Assembly (NCBI RefSeq): GCF_902364025.1 | Contig: NZ_CABJCG010000011.1 | Coordinates: 1-64,000 of the forward strand | Reading direction: 5' to 3' | Source: Enterocloster lavalensis | GTDB lineage: Bacteria; Bacillota; Clostridia; Lachnospirales; Lachnospiraceae | DNA: 64,000 nt | In this document: piece by piece, positions 35,770 to 44,754 of the stretch | Numbering within the stretch: the stretch's first letter is position 1 | Layout of the letters: every line of letters starts with the position of its first letter | Program-made: the position numbers and the translations under genes | The notes under the pieces: model-generated | Told to the model about the DNA's origin: nothing | Databases searched by the model: none | What the model saw: only the letters and a program-made list of their open reading frames with translations

Positions 35770-35883
35770 GCCGCCTCTCCCGCGCCAGGCCGCCTCTCCC
35801 GCGCCAGGCCGTCTCTCCCGTCCCAGCCGCCTCTCCCGCGCCAGGCCACCGCTCCCGCGTCCCAGCCGCCTCTCCCGCGCCCA
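35770..35883. repeat. 18-20-bp minisatellite, six units
   Basis: Six head-to-tail units related to GCCGCCTCTCCCGCGCCAG lie in the 255-base gap between the FadR-like and Crp-like genes. Unit length varies from 18 to 20 bases, so it is not maintained as coding sequence. Confidence 0.8.
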
Positions 35884-35910
35884 AAGTGTCCCGGCGTTCC
35901 GGCTCCCCCG

Positions 35911-36600
35911 TCACGTCTGCCCGTTCACGGCTCCCGCCTTCTCATAAAGCACAAAATGATTCCTCTGAAATTCCAGCAGCCCTTCCGTCTTCATCTTGCT
36001 CAGCTCATTGGACATGGCGCTCCGGTCCACGCCCAGATAGCGGGCCAGCTCCTGACGGCTGTGAGGGATGTCAAAATCCCGTCCGCCGCAGGCCACCGCC
36101 TGCTGGGAGAGATAGGACAGCAGCTTGTCCCGGGTGGTCTTGCGGGACATGTGCTCCAGCTTGTTCTCCAGCTTCACATTGTGCTCGGACAGGACGCGCA
36201 GCATATTCTGGATCAGCCGGGTGTGGAAATCGCAGGCCAGGGAGCAGAAGGTGATCATCCGCTGATATTGCAGAAACAGAACCTCACAGGGTCCCTCGGT
36301 CACCACGCTGACCGGCAGCACCGCGGTCCTGGCGCAGGAGTAGGACTCCCCAAATATCTCCCCCTCCTTAACCCGAAACAGCTCCTCCTGCCTTCCCCAG
36401 AAATTCTCCTGCACCACCATGGCGCTGCCTGAGAGCATGATCATGATGCTGTTCAAAGACTCGCCCATGCGGTAGATATACTCCCCCTCCTCATAGCGTG
36501 TCTGCTCGGCCGCGCAGCATTTTAACAGCGTGTAAAGCTCATCGTCATTCACCCCGTAGAACAGCGGGGACTTCCGTAAAATGTGCAGAAATTCTTCCAT
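35911..36600 (-). CDS. Crp/Fnr-family transcriptional regulator
   Basis: The 229-residue protein has a cyclic-nucleotide-type beta-barrel (residues 8-125, with EEGEYIYRMGE and KEGEIFGESYSC), a dimer helix and a C-terminal winged helix (HSRQELARYLGVDRSAMSNE). The canonical cAMP-phosphate loop (GExxxx-R-AA) is not conserved; GEIFGESYSCARTAVLP is the equivalent. So the ligand may be something other than cAMP. There is no Fnr cysteine cluster at the N terminus. The ATG is at 36600; an imperfect AGAGGAAC precedes it. Confidence 0.85.
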   Translation of the reverse strand: MEEFLHILRKSPLFYGVNDDELYTLLKCCAAEQTRYEEGEYIYRMGESLNSIMIMLSGSAMVVQENFWGRQEELFRVKEGEIFGESYSCARTAVLPVSVVTEGPCEVLFLQYQRMITFCSLACDFHTRLIQNMLRVLSEHNVKLENKLEHMSRKTTRDKLLSYLSQQAVACGGRDFDIPHSRQELARYLGVDRSAMSNELSKMKTEGLLEFQRNHFVLYEKAGAVNGQT

Positions 36601-36686
36601 CAGTTCCTCTTTCCGTTGTTTTTACAACATCAATGCTGTAAATATTATATATTTTTCGAATCCAACCGTCAAGCATCAATCGACGC

Positions 36687-36780
36687 AAAAACCCCCGGAG
36701 GGGCAAATTCATGCCCGCCGGGGGCGGTTAAAACGTCGCGGTCTGACCTGCACGGCAGCTTTGAACTGCCGCGCAGACCG
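36687..36780 (-). terminator. Tandem terminators after argH
   Basis: The first structure, nearest the gene, has CGGTCTG/CAGACCG (36739-36745 with 36774-36780) over CGGCAG/CTGCCG and is followed by GTTTTAA. The second has CCCCCGG (36692-36698) paired with CCGGGGG (36718-36724) and is followed by TTTTT. Together they should end the gtrA-yfhO-argH transcript. Confidence 0.7.
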
Positions 36781-36784
36781 GGCC

Positions 36785-38164
36785 TTACTGCTCCAGCTGC
36801 TTCCTGTACTGCGCGATCACATCCCGCATGGCCGCCTGGCCGGGGGCTCCCACGGTGGTCCGCTTTTCCACACAGGTTTTCATGCGGATGGCCTCGTAGA
36901 CGTCCTCGTCAAACACCGGACTGATCTCCCGGTACTCCTCCAGAGGCAGATCGTCCAGCGCAATTCCTTTCCCGATGCAAGTTAACACCAGCTGTCCCAC
37001 GATGCCGTGGGCGTCCCGGAAGGGAACGCCGCGGTTTACCAGATAATCCGCCGCGTCGGTGGCGTTGGTGAAGCCCTTCTTGGCGCTGGCCTCCATCACG
37101 TCCTTCCGGAAGGTCATGGAGGAGATCATGCCGGTAAACAGCAGCAGACATCCCTTCACCGTGTCGATGGCGTCAAAAGCCAGCTCCTTGTCCTCCTGCA
37201 TATCCTTGTTGTAAGCCAGCGGCAGCCCCTTCATGGTGGTGAGAAGGGACACCAGTGCGCCGTAAACCCGCCCGCTCTTTCCGCGGATCAGCTCTGCGAT
37301 GTCCGGATTCTTTTTCTGGGGCATGATGCTGCTGCCCGTGCTGTAGGAGTCGTCGATCTCCACAAACCGGTACTCGTTGGTGTTCCAGATAATGATCTCC
37401 TCGCAGAACCGGCTCAGATGCATGGCGATAATGGACAGCGCGCTCAAGAGTTCCAGCAGGTAATCCCGATCCGCCACTGAATCCATGGAATTCAGGGTGG
37501 GGCCGTAGAAATCCAGAAGCTTTGCGGTGTAGGCCCGATCCAGCGGATAGGTGGTTCCGGCCAGGGCTCCCGAGCCCAGCGGGCAGTAGTTCATCCGCTC
37601 ACGTATATCGTGGAGCCGGGAACGGTCCCGGGAGAACATCTCAAAATACGCCCCCATGTGGTGGGCCAGGGTGATGGGCTGCGCCTTCTGCAGATGGGTG
37701 AAGCCGGGCATAAAGGTGTCGAGATTGGCCTCCATCACAGCGAGCAGCTCCTCCAGCAGGTCTCTCAGCAGGCCGTCCATTTCCTGAATTTCATCCCGCG
37801 TGTAAAGCTTCATATCCAGCGCCACCTGGTCGTTGCGGCTGCGGCCCGTGTGAAGCCGTTTTCCCGCTTCGCCCACGCGCTCGGTCAGAGTGCCCTCCAC
37901 AAAGGAGTGGATATCTTCATATCCGGAATCGGGTGATATGGTAAGCGCTCCGCTGTCTAAATCCTTCTGAATGCTTTCCAATCCACGGATAATATCCACT
38001 TTATCCTGCTCCGATAAAATCCCCTGCCTGGCCAGCATCGTCACATGTGCGATGCTGCCGCGAATATCCTGACGGTAAAATTTCTGGTCAAATGACAGGG
38101 ATTCATTGAAGTTATGCACCAACTGGTTGGTCTCCTTGGTAAAACGTCCGCCCCACAATTTCAT
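36785..38164 (-). CDS. argH: Argininosuccinate lyase
   Basis: The 459-residue fumarase-fold enzyme splits argininosuccinate to arginine and fumarate. LWGGRFTKETN at the start, the signature GSSIMPQKKNPD (with the flexible catalytic Ser) and HTGRSRNDQVALD are diagnostic. It begins 12 bases after the yfhO-like stop with AGGAGAGTGAAGCC, so it appears co-transcribed with envelope genes rather than with argG. No ARG box is obvious upstream of it. Confidence 0.95.
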   Translation of the reverse strand: MKLWGGRFTKETNQLVHNFNESLSFDQKFYRQDIRGSIAHVTMLARQGILSEQDKVDIIRGLESIQKDLDSGALTISPDSGYEDIHSFVEGTLTERVGEAGKRLHTGRSRNDQVALDMKLYTRDEIQEMDGLLRDLLEELLAVMEANLDTFMPGFTHLQKAQPITLAHHMGAYFEMFSRDRSRLHDIRERMNYCPLGSGALAGTTYPLDRAYTAKLLDFYGPTLNSMDSVADRDYLLELLSALSIIAMHLSRFCEEIIIWNTNEYRFVEIDDSYSTGSSIMPQKKNPDIAELIRGKSGRVYGALVSLLTTMKGLPLAYNKDMQEDKELAFDAIDTVKGCLLLFTGMISSMTFRKDVMEASAKKGFTNATDAADYLVNRGVPFRDAHGIVGQLVLTCIGKGIALDDLPLEEYREISPVFDEDVYEAIRMKTCVEKRTTVGAPGQAAMRDVIAQYRKQLEQ

Positions 38165-38176
38165 GGCTTCACTCTC

Positions 38177-41100
38177 CTAACTCTCGTCTTTTTTCCTTCG
38201 GTTCAAAGCAAAATATACGGCCGCGCAGATGCCCACAAAGGCAGCGCTGCCCGCGGTAATAACCGCGCCTGTCCTCAGGCCCTCCGGCTCATAGGACAGG
38301 GAAATGGTATGGGCTCCCGCGCTCAGATCGATGCCCAGGAAGGTATCGAACAGCGGTCTGGCCGTGACGCTGTTTCCGTCCACCTTCACGCTCCATCCCT
38401 TGTCATAGGGTATGCTGGTATACATAACGCCCGGGGTGTCCGCCACAATCGTCCCCTCCACCCCCACGTCCGTCCACTTGGTCACGGTCAGCGGGTTTTG
38501 GTTCAAACGGCTGTAAAGCTCCTTAAAATTCTGGGGATCAAACCGCCACACTTCCACCTGAAGCGCCACATTCCCCTCGTCCCGGGATTCCAGGCTCACC
38601 TCGTTCCCGGCCGTGCAGGTGCCCAGCTCCAACAGGTAGCCGCGGTCCACATTGTCGAAATTCAGGGACTGGGATCCCACCACCGCAGATACCTCTTTGA
38701 TCTTGCGGTTCGTCACATAGACATAATAATCTCCGGTCACATCCGGCGTAAACGTCAGTCTGCTGCCGTTGGGTATGGTTTCCACCGGCACCAGCACGGA
38801 CGGCGTATCCAGCACATTACACAGGTCGTTCTGCACATAGGCCGGATTGGCGGTGTCCAGAATCCAGTTACCCTCCACATCGTTCGGAAGCATAAATGCC
38901 ACCGGAAGCGTATACAGATTCTCGTACAGCCACGTATCGCCCCTGCGCCCGGCAAAGCTCAAAAGTTCGCCCGTCACCTGCTCCTGGTCATAGATCCCGT
39001 ACTTTACCGAGAACAGGCTGTCCACCAGCGGCGTGCTGCCGGTGATGCTGTAGGCGTTGGTGGAGCTCTCACAGCCCAGCTTGCGGAAAAAGTCTGAGAG
39101 GGAGGCATTTGCCGTGGAGGAGAACAGAGAGACGGACGGGAAATTCATCCACGCCCCGTCGTTCTTCGTCTTCCGGTCCACCTTCTCCACACGGTAGAAG
39201 GTCTGCGGATTCACCTCGCTCATCAGGGTGATCACGTCCTTGTTGTCCCGTGTATAAGCCGTCCTGCTGGTGGTCGGGACGCTGGTCACGGTGGTGTTTA
39301 CCGCCGCCTCGATGGAAACCACGGCCAACGCCAGCAGCACAGCGAGGTCCGCTCCCTTTCTGCGCCGTTTATACAGATAGATCAATCCCGCGTACAGCGC
39401 CAGGAACAGAAGCGCCACATAGAACACGGAAAAATGGAACTGTTTGTTTTGCACCAGCTTCTCCGCCAGAATCACAAAAGAAGCCGAGCCCCAGAACGCA
39501 ATGGCCACATGCTTCCAGGGCGTCACGTCCAGGTACATGTACGCCCGGTAGCAGATCAGCAGCATAAGGGCAATGTAGATGAAGGACTGACGGCAGGGCA
39601 GGCTGTTGGGATAATGGAAGCCGTGCCAGATAAAGTTCAGCATGTTGGTGGAAAAACTGGCAAAAAACAGGACCAGCAGCGTACAGTACACCGCCTTCTC
39701 CCGCAGCGAAATCTTCCGGCTCGCCAGATACAGGAGGAAGAAAATGAACACGGCTACGCCGCAATAAATATTGGGCCAGTGATCCAGTCCGATCTCCACG
39801 GACACATTCCCGATATGCCGCGCCAGCATATCAAAAATCGGGAAATAGGAGCTGAGGGTCTTGGGAAAATCAAAATTTCCCGACGCAGTGGTCTGCAGCG
39901 CGTAGATTTCCGGGAGCAGCACCACCGCCGCAAGTCCGCCTGCAGCCAGGGAAAACGCTGCGAACTGGGCGCAGGCGGTGAAAAAACCACCGGCCTTTTT
40001 CGGCGGATACAGGATCAAAAGCGCGATAAAATACAGTACCATGAAAATGCAGATCATGATGGAAATATAATAATTGGAAAGGATCGACGCCCCCAGGGTG
40101 AGGCAGTACAAAAACGGCTTTCCCTTGCGCACCAGACGCTCCAGCCCCAGCATGATCAGCGGGAACAGGATAATGCAGTCCAGCCACATGATGTTCCAGC
40201 TGTACGCCGCCATATATCCCGACAGCGCGTAGAAAATCCCGAAAAAGCCCACGCCGAAATCATTGGTCCTGCAATGCCTGCGCAGATACCAGGCAAAGCT
40301 CAGACCCGCCAGACCGATTTTGAGCACAATCCCGTAGCTCATAAATTCGATAATATTAGCCTTGGGACACAGCACCAGCAGCCAGTTAAAGGGGCTGGCT
40401 AGATAGTAGGCGTACAGCGCGGAGAAATTCACCCCCATGCCGATGTCCCAGCTGTACAGCAGGCTGCCGCCGTGGGTCAGCTTGTACTGGAATTCGGAGA
40501 AAAACGGGGCGTACTGGTGGTACATGTCCGTCCGCAGAAAACTCTCCTCGCCGAAGGGGAAAATTCCCCTCTGGGCGAATACGATAATCATCACAATCAC
40601 CGGCACAAAAAATGCCGCCAGCAGGCCGTCGGATGGCTTTAAGATATGAAGGGAACTTTTAATCCCTTCATAACCGGACCTGCGCCCCGCCATGCCGGAA
40701 TTCTGCCGGTTATACTGGCGGTCACGGTCCTGCATGCCGTTCCAATCGTCGTACCGTTCGTTGTCCTGTTCGTCCCAGGCCGGGGCTTCGCCGGGATAAG
40801 CCTGGGAGTCCTCGGCGTAAACCTGGGAGTCCTCGGCATAAACCTGGGAGTCCTCGGCGTAAACCTGGGGGGCGTCGGCGTAAGCCTGGGGTTCATTGGC
40901 GTACATCCCCTCAGAATCCGCTCCCGCTTCCCCGTATCCACGTTCCCCCCCGTCATAGCCGTTCCCGGCAAAATCATAACCCGGTTCCGCTCCGCCGTAC
41001 TCCGCCTGTCCAAAGCTGACCTTTACGCCGTCAAACTCCACTTCCCCGCGGTCTTCCCACGCGGTTTCCTCGGCGTCTCCCGTACCCGCTTCAACGCTCT

Positions 41101-41413
41101 TTCGCGCCCTGCGGGGCGGACGGTTTTTCCGGGAAATGCGTCTCAGCGCTTCTAAGTCCGCAGCGATCCCCTCGTCCTCCACATCGGATCCGAACAGAGG
41201 CCCTTCCGCCCGCTCCCTGGAGCCGGGTTCCAAACCTTCCGTATAATCTTCATCCAGCCACTCCGCCGGACGGCCGTCCGGCTTTGCCTTTTTCTTCTGC
41301 ATATGTTCTCCAGTCAACCCTATATCGCTGCCCCGGGCAGTCTGATCCGGCTGGACAATACTCAAAATTTCATCCAGCTCCCGCTCTACCCGCTCCACTT
41401 CATCCCGTTCCAT
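38177..41413 (-). CDS. YfhO-family membrane protein with long repetitive cytoplasmic tail
   Basis: The protein has about 1078 residues. From about residue 260 it is a polytopic YfhO-type (GT-C-like) protein: FAQRGIFPFGEESFLRTDMYHQYAPFF, read here as the first loop with its Asp and Tyr-His, then some twelve helices and a C-terminal beta-rich external domain ending in a last helix. YfhO proteins help glycosylate teichoic acids or other surface polymers; that is family knowledge. The first 250 residues are charged, disordered and include five 7-residue repeats (VYAEDSQ type). I prefer the ATG at 41413; a GTG 21 bases upstream overlaps the preceding gene. Confidence 0.85.
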   Translation of the reverse strand: MERDEVERVERELDEILSIVQPDQTARGSDIGLTGEHMQKKKAKPDGRPAEWLDEDYTEGLEPGSRERAEGPLFGSDVEDEGIAADLEALRRISRKNRPPRRARKSVEAGTGDAEETAWEDRGEVEFDGVKVSFGQAEYGGAEPGYDFAGNGYDGGERGYGEAGADSEGMYANEPQAYADAPQVYAEDSQVYAEDSQVYAEDSQAYPGEAPAWDEQDNERYDDWNGMQDRDRQYNRQNSGMAGRRSGYEGIKSSLHILKPSDGLLAAFFVPVIVMIIVFAQRGIFPFGEESFLRTDMYHQYAPFFSEFQYKLTHGGSLLYSWDIGMGVNFSALYAYYLASPFNWLLVLCPKANIIEFMSYGIVLKIGLAGLSFAWYLRRHCRTNDFGVGFFGIFYALSGYMAAYSWNIMWLDCIILFPLIMLGLERLVRKGKPFLYCLTLGASILSNYYISIMICIFMVLYFIALLILYPPKKAGGFFTACAQFAAFSLAAGGLAAVVLLPEIYALQTTASGNFDFPKTLSSYFPIFDMLARHIGNVSVEIGLDHWPNIYCGVAVFIFFLLYLASRKISLREKAVYCTLLVLFFASFSTNMLNFIWHGFHYPNSLPCRQSFIYIALMLLICYRAYMYLDVTPWKHVAIAFWGSASFVILAEKLVQNKQFHFSVFYVALLFLALYAGLIYLYKRRRKGADLAVLLALAVVSIEAAVNTTVTSVPTTSRTAYTRDNKDVITLMSEVNPQTFYRVEKVDRKTKNDGAWMNFPSVSLFSSTANASLSDFFRKLGCESSTNAYSITGSTPLVDSLFSVKYGIYDQEQVTGELLSFAGRRGDTWLYENLYTLPVAFMLPNDVEGNWILDTANPAYVQNDLCNVLDTPSVLVPVETIPNGSRLTFTPDVTGDYYVYVTNRKIKEVSAVVGSQSLNFDNVDRGYLLELGTCTAGNEVSLESRDEGNVALQVEVWRFDPQNFKELYSRLNQNPLTVTKWTDVGVEGTIVADTPGVMYTSIPYDKGWSVKVDGNSVTARPLFDTFLGIDLSAGAHTISLSYEPEGLRTGAVITAGSAAFVGICAAVYFALNRRKKDES
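40801..40905 (-). repeat. 21-bp in-frame tandem repeat, five units
   Basis: Five 21-bp units starting at 40801 encode heptads such as AEDSQVY in the disordered tail of the YfhO-like protein. The inner units are nearly identical and the outer ones diverged. A CRISPR is excluded because the units abut without spacers. Confidence 0.85.
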
Positions 41414-41420
41414 GGCAGTC

Positions 41421-41861
41421 TTACCTTTCTTCACCGGTCGTTTTCTTGAAAATCCAAAGTTTGCTGAATATATAGTTCAAAACCAGATTCACCGCGGAAA
41501 CCACTGCCTTGCAGAACATCTCATACAGGAAGCCCCTGTTTCCGCCCAGCCGGACCATCCCGACCATCATAACCCAGGTCAGAACGCCGGAAAATGCTCT
41601 GGCCGCCACAAACGCGCTGATCTCCTTTGCCAGATACCTGGGCCGAAGATTAAAATTGCGGAATACGATCAGCTTGTTCACCACGTAGGCGAACAACACT
41701 GCCGCCACCCAGGAAAGTCCCTGGGCCAGCTCCACGCTGATGACATCGCCCCTGCGGAATATAGTATAAGAAACAAAATCCACCGCCGTGGTCAGCACGC
41801 CGCAGATGATATAACTGATCGTCTCGTAATTGAAACACTTTTCCTTCAGTTTCTGTAACAT
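41421..41861 (-). CDS. GtrA-family membrane protein
   Basis: The 146-residue protein starting MLQKLKEKCFNYETISYIICG has four helices and the GtrA marks SYIICGVLTTAVDFVSY, FAYVVNKLIVFRN and LNYIFSKLWIF. GtrA-like proteins are thought to flip lipid-linked sugars for glycosyltransferases that work outside the membrane, which suits the YfhO-like gene that follows 7 bases later. The ATG at 41861 is chosen because the longer frame adds only a short hydrophilic tail; its ribosome site is weak. Confidence 0.85.
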   Translation of the reverse strand: MLQKLKEKCFNYETISYIICGVLTTAVDFVSYTIFRRGDVISVELAQGLSWVAAVLFAYVVNKLIVFRNFNLRPRYLAKEISAFVAARAFSGVLTWVMMVGMVRLGGNRGFLYEMFCKAVVSAVNLVLNYIFSKLWIFKKTTGEER

Positions 41862-41954
41862 TTTAACACCTGATCCTTCATGTTTTTCCAGAAATTTCAA
41901 ACACATTCCGGCACATATCGCTACTATTGTAGTATACCCTCCCCGAAAAGTAAA

Positions 41955-41979
41955 GAAAAAACGCCGTAAAAGGCGCTTT
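41955..41979 (-). terminator. Weak terminator after apbE
   Basis: Read on the minus strand, a GCGCC/GGCGT hairpin with a six-base loop is followed by TTTTTTCTTT. The stem is short but the T run is strong. Confidence 0.5.
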
Positions 41980-42009
41980 CTTCACGCCCGGAAAGGACGC
42001 CGTTAGGCC

Positions 42010-43041
42010 TCACTCCAGGAAATCCCTGGCTCCCCGGGAATAATGCAGTTCCCCGTCCTCGGTCATGAAAATACCGTAGACATCGTCCAGGGAATCCAGC
42101 AGTTCGATCCCCTGATCCAGTCCCAGGGCAAAGCAGGTGGTGCTGAGGCCGTCGCCGTCCACCGACTCTTTGGAAATGATCGATACCTGAACCAGACCAT
42201 TTTCATAGGGAAATCCGGTCCGCGGATTGAGTATGTGATGGTAATTCACCCCATCCTTGACAAAATGCCGCTCATAGACGCCCGAGGACACCACCGACAT
42301 GTCCCGTATATTTAAGGCTGCCACCGCTTCCTGATGGTCGGCGAAGGGCTTCTGCAGGCCGATCTTAAACGGCTCCCCGTCGGGCCGCTCGCCCAGGCAG
42401 AGAACATTTCCACCCAGATTGATCACCGCGCTGGTAACTCCATTTTCTTCCAGATACTCCTTAAGCCGGTCCGCGATAAATCCCTTCGCAATGGCTCCCA
42501 AATCGATGCGCGTGTCGTCCCGGTCAAACAGCACCTGGCAATCTTCCACCCGGATCGCCCGGTAATCCACCATGTGCAGATCCTTCTCGATCTCCGCCCG
42601 GTCCGGAATCTGCGGATCATTGGACTTGAAATCCCACAGGGAGCTGAGCGGCTCCACTGTGATGTCGAAGGCTCCGCCGGACATGCGGCCGTATTCCAAC
42701 CCGCGCTCGATCACCCTGGCCGTATCCTCCGACACGGTCATGGACCTGGTTCTCGGTTCCCGGTGGTTGATCTTATAGATCTCGCTGGTATCCCGGGTGG
42801 TGCTCAGCAGGTCCTCATAGCTCTTACACAGATCCATGCTGCCCTGCAGTATGTCCTGATTTTTCTGGGGGAAAATATGACGGCTCCCGTAAATCGTCAC
42901 CGTCACAAAGGTATCCAACAAAAAAGACGACTGGCTGAGCGGTGTCCCGCCCCCATGGGCGCATCCCGTCAGACAAGCCGTTCCAATCAATATTCCGCTG
43001 ATCCACGCCGCCATTCTGCGGCCAAATTTTATATTTTTCAT
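42010..43041 (-). CDS. apbE: FAD:protein FMN transferase lipoprotein
   Basis: The product attaches FMN covalently to Thr/Ser of target flavoproteins (Rnf, Nqr or related), using FAD and magnesium outside the membrane. From the ATG at 43041 it has a lipoprotein signal with lipobox LTGC (Cys27), then DTFVTVTIYG, the FAD-site segment RIDLGAIAKGFIADRL, AVINLGGNV, and the metal-site HHILNPRTGFP with the SKESVDGDGLSTTCFALG region. Length (343 residues) is normal. The upstream start is uncertain because no clear ribosome site exists. No target flavoprotein gene is in view. Confidence 0.9.
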   Translation of the reverse strand: MKNIKFGRRMAAWISGILIGTACLTGCAHGGGTPLSQSSFLLDTFVTVTIYGSRHIFPQKNQDILQGSMDLCKSYEDLLSTTRDTSEIYKINHREPRTRSMTVSEDTARVIERGLEYGRMSGGAFDITVEPLSSLWDFKSNDPQIPDRAEIEKDLHMVDYRAIRVEDCQVLFDRDDTRIDLGAIAKGFIADRLKEYLEENGVTSAVINLGGNVLCLGERPDGEPFKIGLQKPFADHQEAVAALNIRDMSVVSSGVYERHFVKDGVNYHHILNPRTGFPYENGLVQVSIISKESVDGDGLSTTCFALGLDQGIELLDSLDDVYGIFMTEDGELHYSRGARDFLE

Positions 43042-43195
43042 CATGGGAACCATTCTAGCATTGGCGATCACAAAAGTCAAGCCGGGCACCGGGCCCGGCT
43101 GTGTCCTGCGCTCAGTTCGCGGGATATTACCTGCGGACAGCAACCCGTTCGCAACCACTTAGGCAGCTCGCCGGTTCTGTTTTTCGCTTTGACCA

Positions 43196-44035
43196 CTACT
43201 CCGTCTGCGTCAAAAACTCCTGCTCCACCGCTTTCTGGATCGTTTCCAAAAGCGCTGCGGCTCTGCCGCCCACCGGCTTGCCGTCCACCTCGCAGGCGGA
43301 AAGACAGAATTTGCTGGACGAGCTGACCAACACCTCGTCGGCCGCCATCAGCTCCGCAACGGTGAAGGGTCTCTCGTCCACGGGAACACCCAGTTTTTCA
43401 CAGATATTGATCAGATGCGCCCTGGCGATTCCCGGCAGAATCAGATTGTCCAGGGGAGCGGTGATCAGACGCCCGTCCTTTAATATGTGGCAGTTGCTGT
43501 GCGCGCACTCCGTGACCCGGTCACCGCGGTGGAAAACCGCTTCCTGACAGCCTTTTTCCTTGGCCCTCTGGGAAGCCATAACGCTGGGAATCAGGTTCAG
43601 GGTCTTGATGTTACAGTGATAGAACCGGGTGTCCTCCATCGTAATCAGCCGGATCTTCTCCGCCAGCTGCGGCGGCGCCGCGGGCTTCAAGGTCACCCAC
43701 AGATTTCCCGTTCCTTCCGTAAACGGGTGGTCCCGCATCCCCGTGCCCCTGGTCACCTGATAGTATACAAACAGGTCGCCTGTATCCAATTTCTGCACCA
43801 GCTCCTGGAGCAGAGCCTTTAACTCCGCCTTGGTGCAGGGCATACGGATCTCCAGCAGGGCCGCGTTGTTGAAAAAGCGGTCAATGTGCTCGTCAATGGC
43901 AAAAATGTGGTAGTTCCGGCAGGGTCCCGCGTCGTAAACCCCATCCCCGAAATAGCAGACCCGGTCGTTCATGGGAACCATCATCCGGTCCAGCTCGTCG
44001 TACGTTCCGTTGTAATAACCCAGCGTTTTCATCAT
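43196..44035 (-). CDS. Class IV aminotransferase, D-amino-acid type
   Basis: The 279-residue PLP enzyme resembles D-alanine aminotransferase more than IlvE. YYNGTYDELDRMMVPMNDR and GDGVYDAG open it, the PLP Lys is in NIKTLNLIPSVMASQRAKEK, and EAVFHRGDRVTECAHSN holds the phosphate and carboxylate trap region. It should interconvert D-amino acids and 2-oxo acids. It lies 32 bases after the Lrp-type gene in the same direction, so local control by that regulator is likely. Confidence 0.88.
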   Translation of the reverse strand: MMKTLGYYNGTYDELDRMMVPMNDRVCYFGDGVYDAGPCRNYHIFAIDEHIDRFFNNAALLEIRMPCTKAELKALLQELVQKLDTGDLFVYYQVTRGTGMRDHPFTEGTGNLWVTLKPAAPPQLAEKIRLITMEDTRFYHCNIKTLNLIPSVMASQRAKEKGCQEAVFHRGDRVTECAHSNCHILKDGRLITAPLDNLILPGIARAHLINICEKLGVPVDERPFTVAELMAADEVLVSSSSKFCLSACEVDGKPVGGRAAALLETIQKAVEQEFLTQTE

Positions 44036-44067
44036 GTCTCTCCTCAGTTATGTATTTTTCTGAACAG

Positions 44068-44529
44068 TTACGCTTCCGCCGCTTCCCCGGGAATGGCGGA
44101 GTATGTATTCTTGATCTCCTTGAGCACAAAATGGGTTCTGGTGGCGGAGACTCCCGGCACGCTTTTGATGGTCCGGTGGATGCGCTCCAGCTCGTCGGAG
44201 GAGGCGCAGGAAATCTTCAGCACAAAATCATAGTCCCCGGTCAGGTAATAGCAGTCCAGAATATTGGGATGTCCCATGATCACCTCGGTAAAGGAGTCGT
44301 GATACCGGGGATGCTCCAGGCTGATCTCCATCAGAGCGGTCACGTCGTTGCCCATGGCCTTGGAGTCCACCACCACGGTATACCCCTTTATCAGCCCGGA
44401 CTCCTCCATCTTTTTGATCCGGTCCAACACCGCCGAGACAGACAGGTGCACCTTTTTGCTGATATCGGAGGCGGTCTCCCGGCCGTTGTCCTTTAAAATA
44501 TGCAGAATCCTGCAATCCATTTGATCCAT
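44068..44529 (-). CDS. Lrp/AsnC-family transcriptional regulator
   Basis: The 153-residue protein has the N-terminal helix-turn-helix (MDQMDCRILHILKDNGRETA, then VHLSVSAVLDRIKKMEESG) and a C-terminal RAM domain with GNDVTALMEI and VLKISCASSDELERI. Such regulators bind amino acids at dimer interfaces. It starts after GAGGACTTTTT and leads a likely two-gene unit with the aminotransferase. The dispersed dyad repeat lies about 130 bases upstream. Confidence 0.9.
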   Translation of the reverse strand: MDQMDCRILHILKDNGRETASDISKKVHLSVSAVLDRIKKMEESGLIKGYTVVVDSKAMGNDVTALMEISLEHPRYHDSFTEVIMGHPNILDCYYLTGDYDFVLKISCASSDELERIHRTIKSVPGVSATRTHFVLKEIKNTYSAIPGEAAEA

Positions 44530-44657
44530 AAAAAGTCCTCACTTCTTTTCCTTTTCATTTTGCGGTTCGTGTATTATAATCAAATATACGTTTCTGATTT
44601 CTGATTCCCCTTTTCGGCAGCCGGCGGCCACGGGTTGGCAATAACGGCGACGAAAAA

Positions 44658-44732
44658 GGGGGTACGTTTCCTTATTATACTTTGTCGTCTGCCGCCAGGC
44701 TGACGATAAGGGGTACGTTTCCTTATTATACC
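44658..44732 (-). repeat. Dispersed dyad repeat, copy 2
   Basis: On the minus strand this matches the element at 7047-7123: two blocks GTATAATAAGGAAACGTA 50 bp apart, joined by a short variable inverted repeat and then ACGACAAAG. It sits between the divergent Lrp-type and LysR-type genes, 22 bases before the LysR start. A spurious short minus-strand frame crosses it. Confidence 0.8.
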
Positions 44733-44754
44733 ACATTTTTCGGGGAGTTACACT

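Noticed and set aside
38114..39097. A 327-codon plus-strand frame opposite the yfhO-like gene and argH start.
   Set aside because: It crosses two real genes on the other strand and shows no family features.
40801..40905. Regular 21-bp repeats that could be taken for a CRISPR array.
   Set aside because: Units are contiguous, in frame within a membrane protein gene, and have no spacers; no cas genes are near.
44539..44736. A 65-codon frame with a repeated YNKETYPL peptide.
   Set aside because: It is created by the dispersed dyad repeat and crosses a promoter region; translation is not supported.
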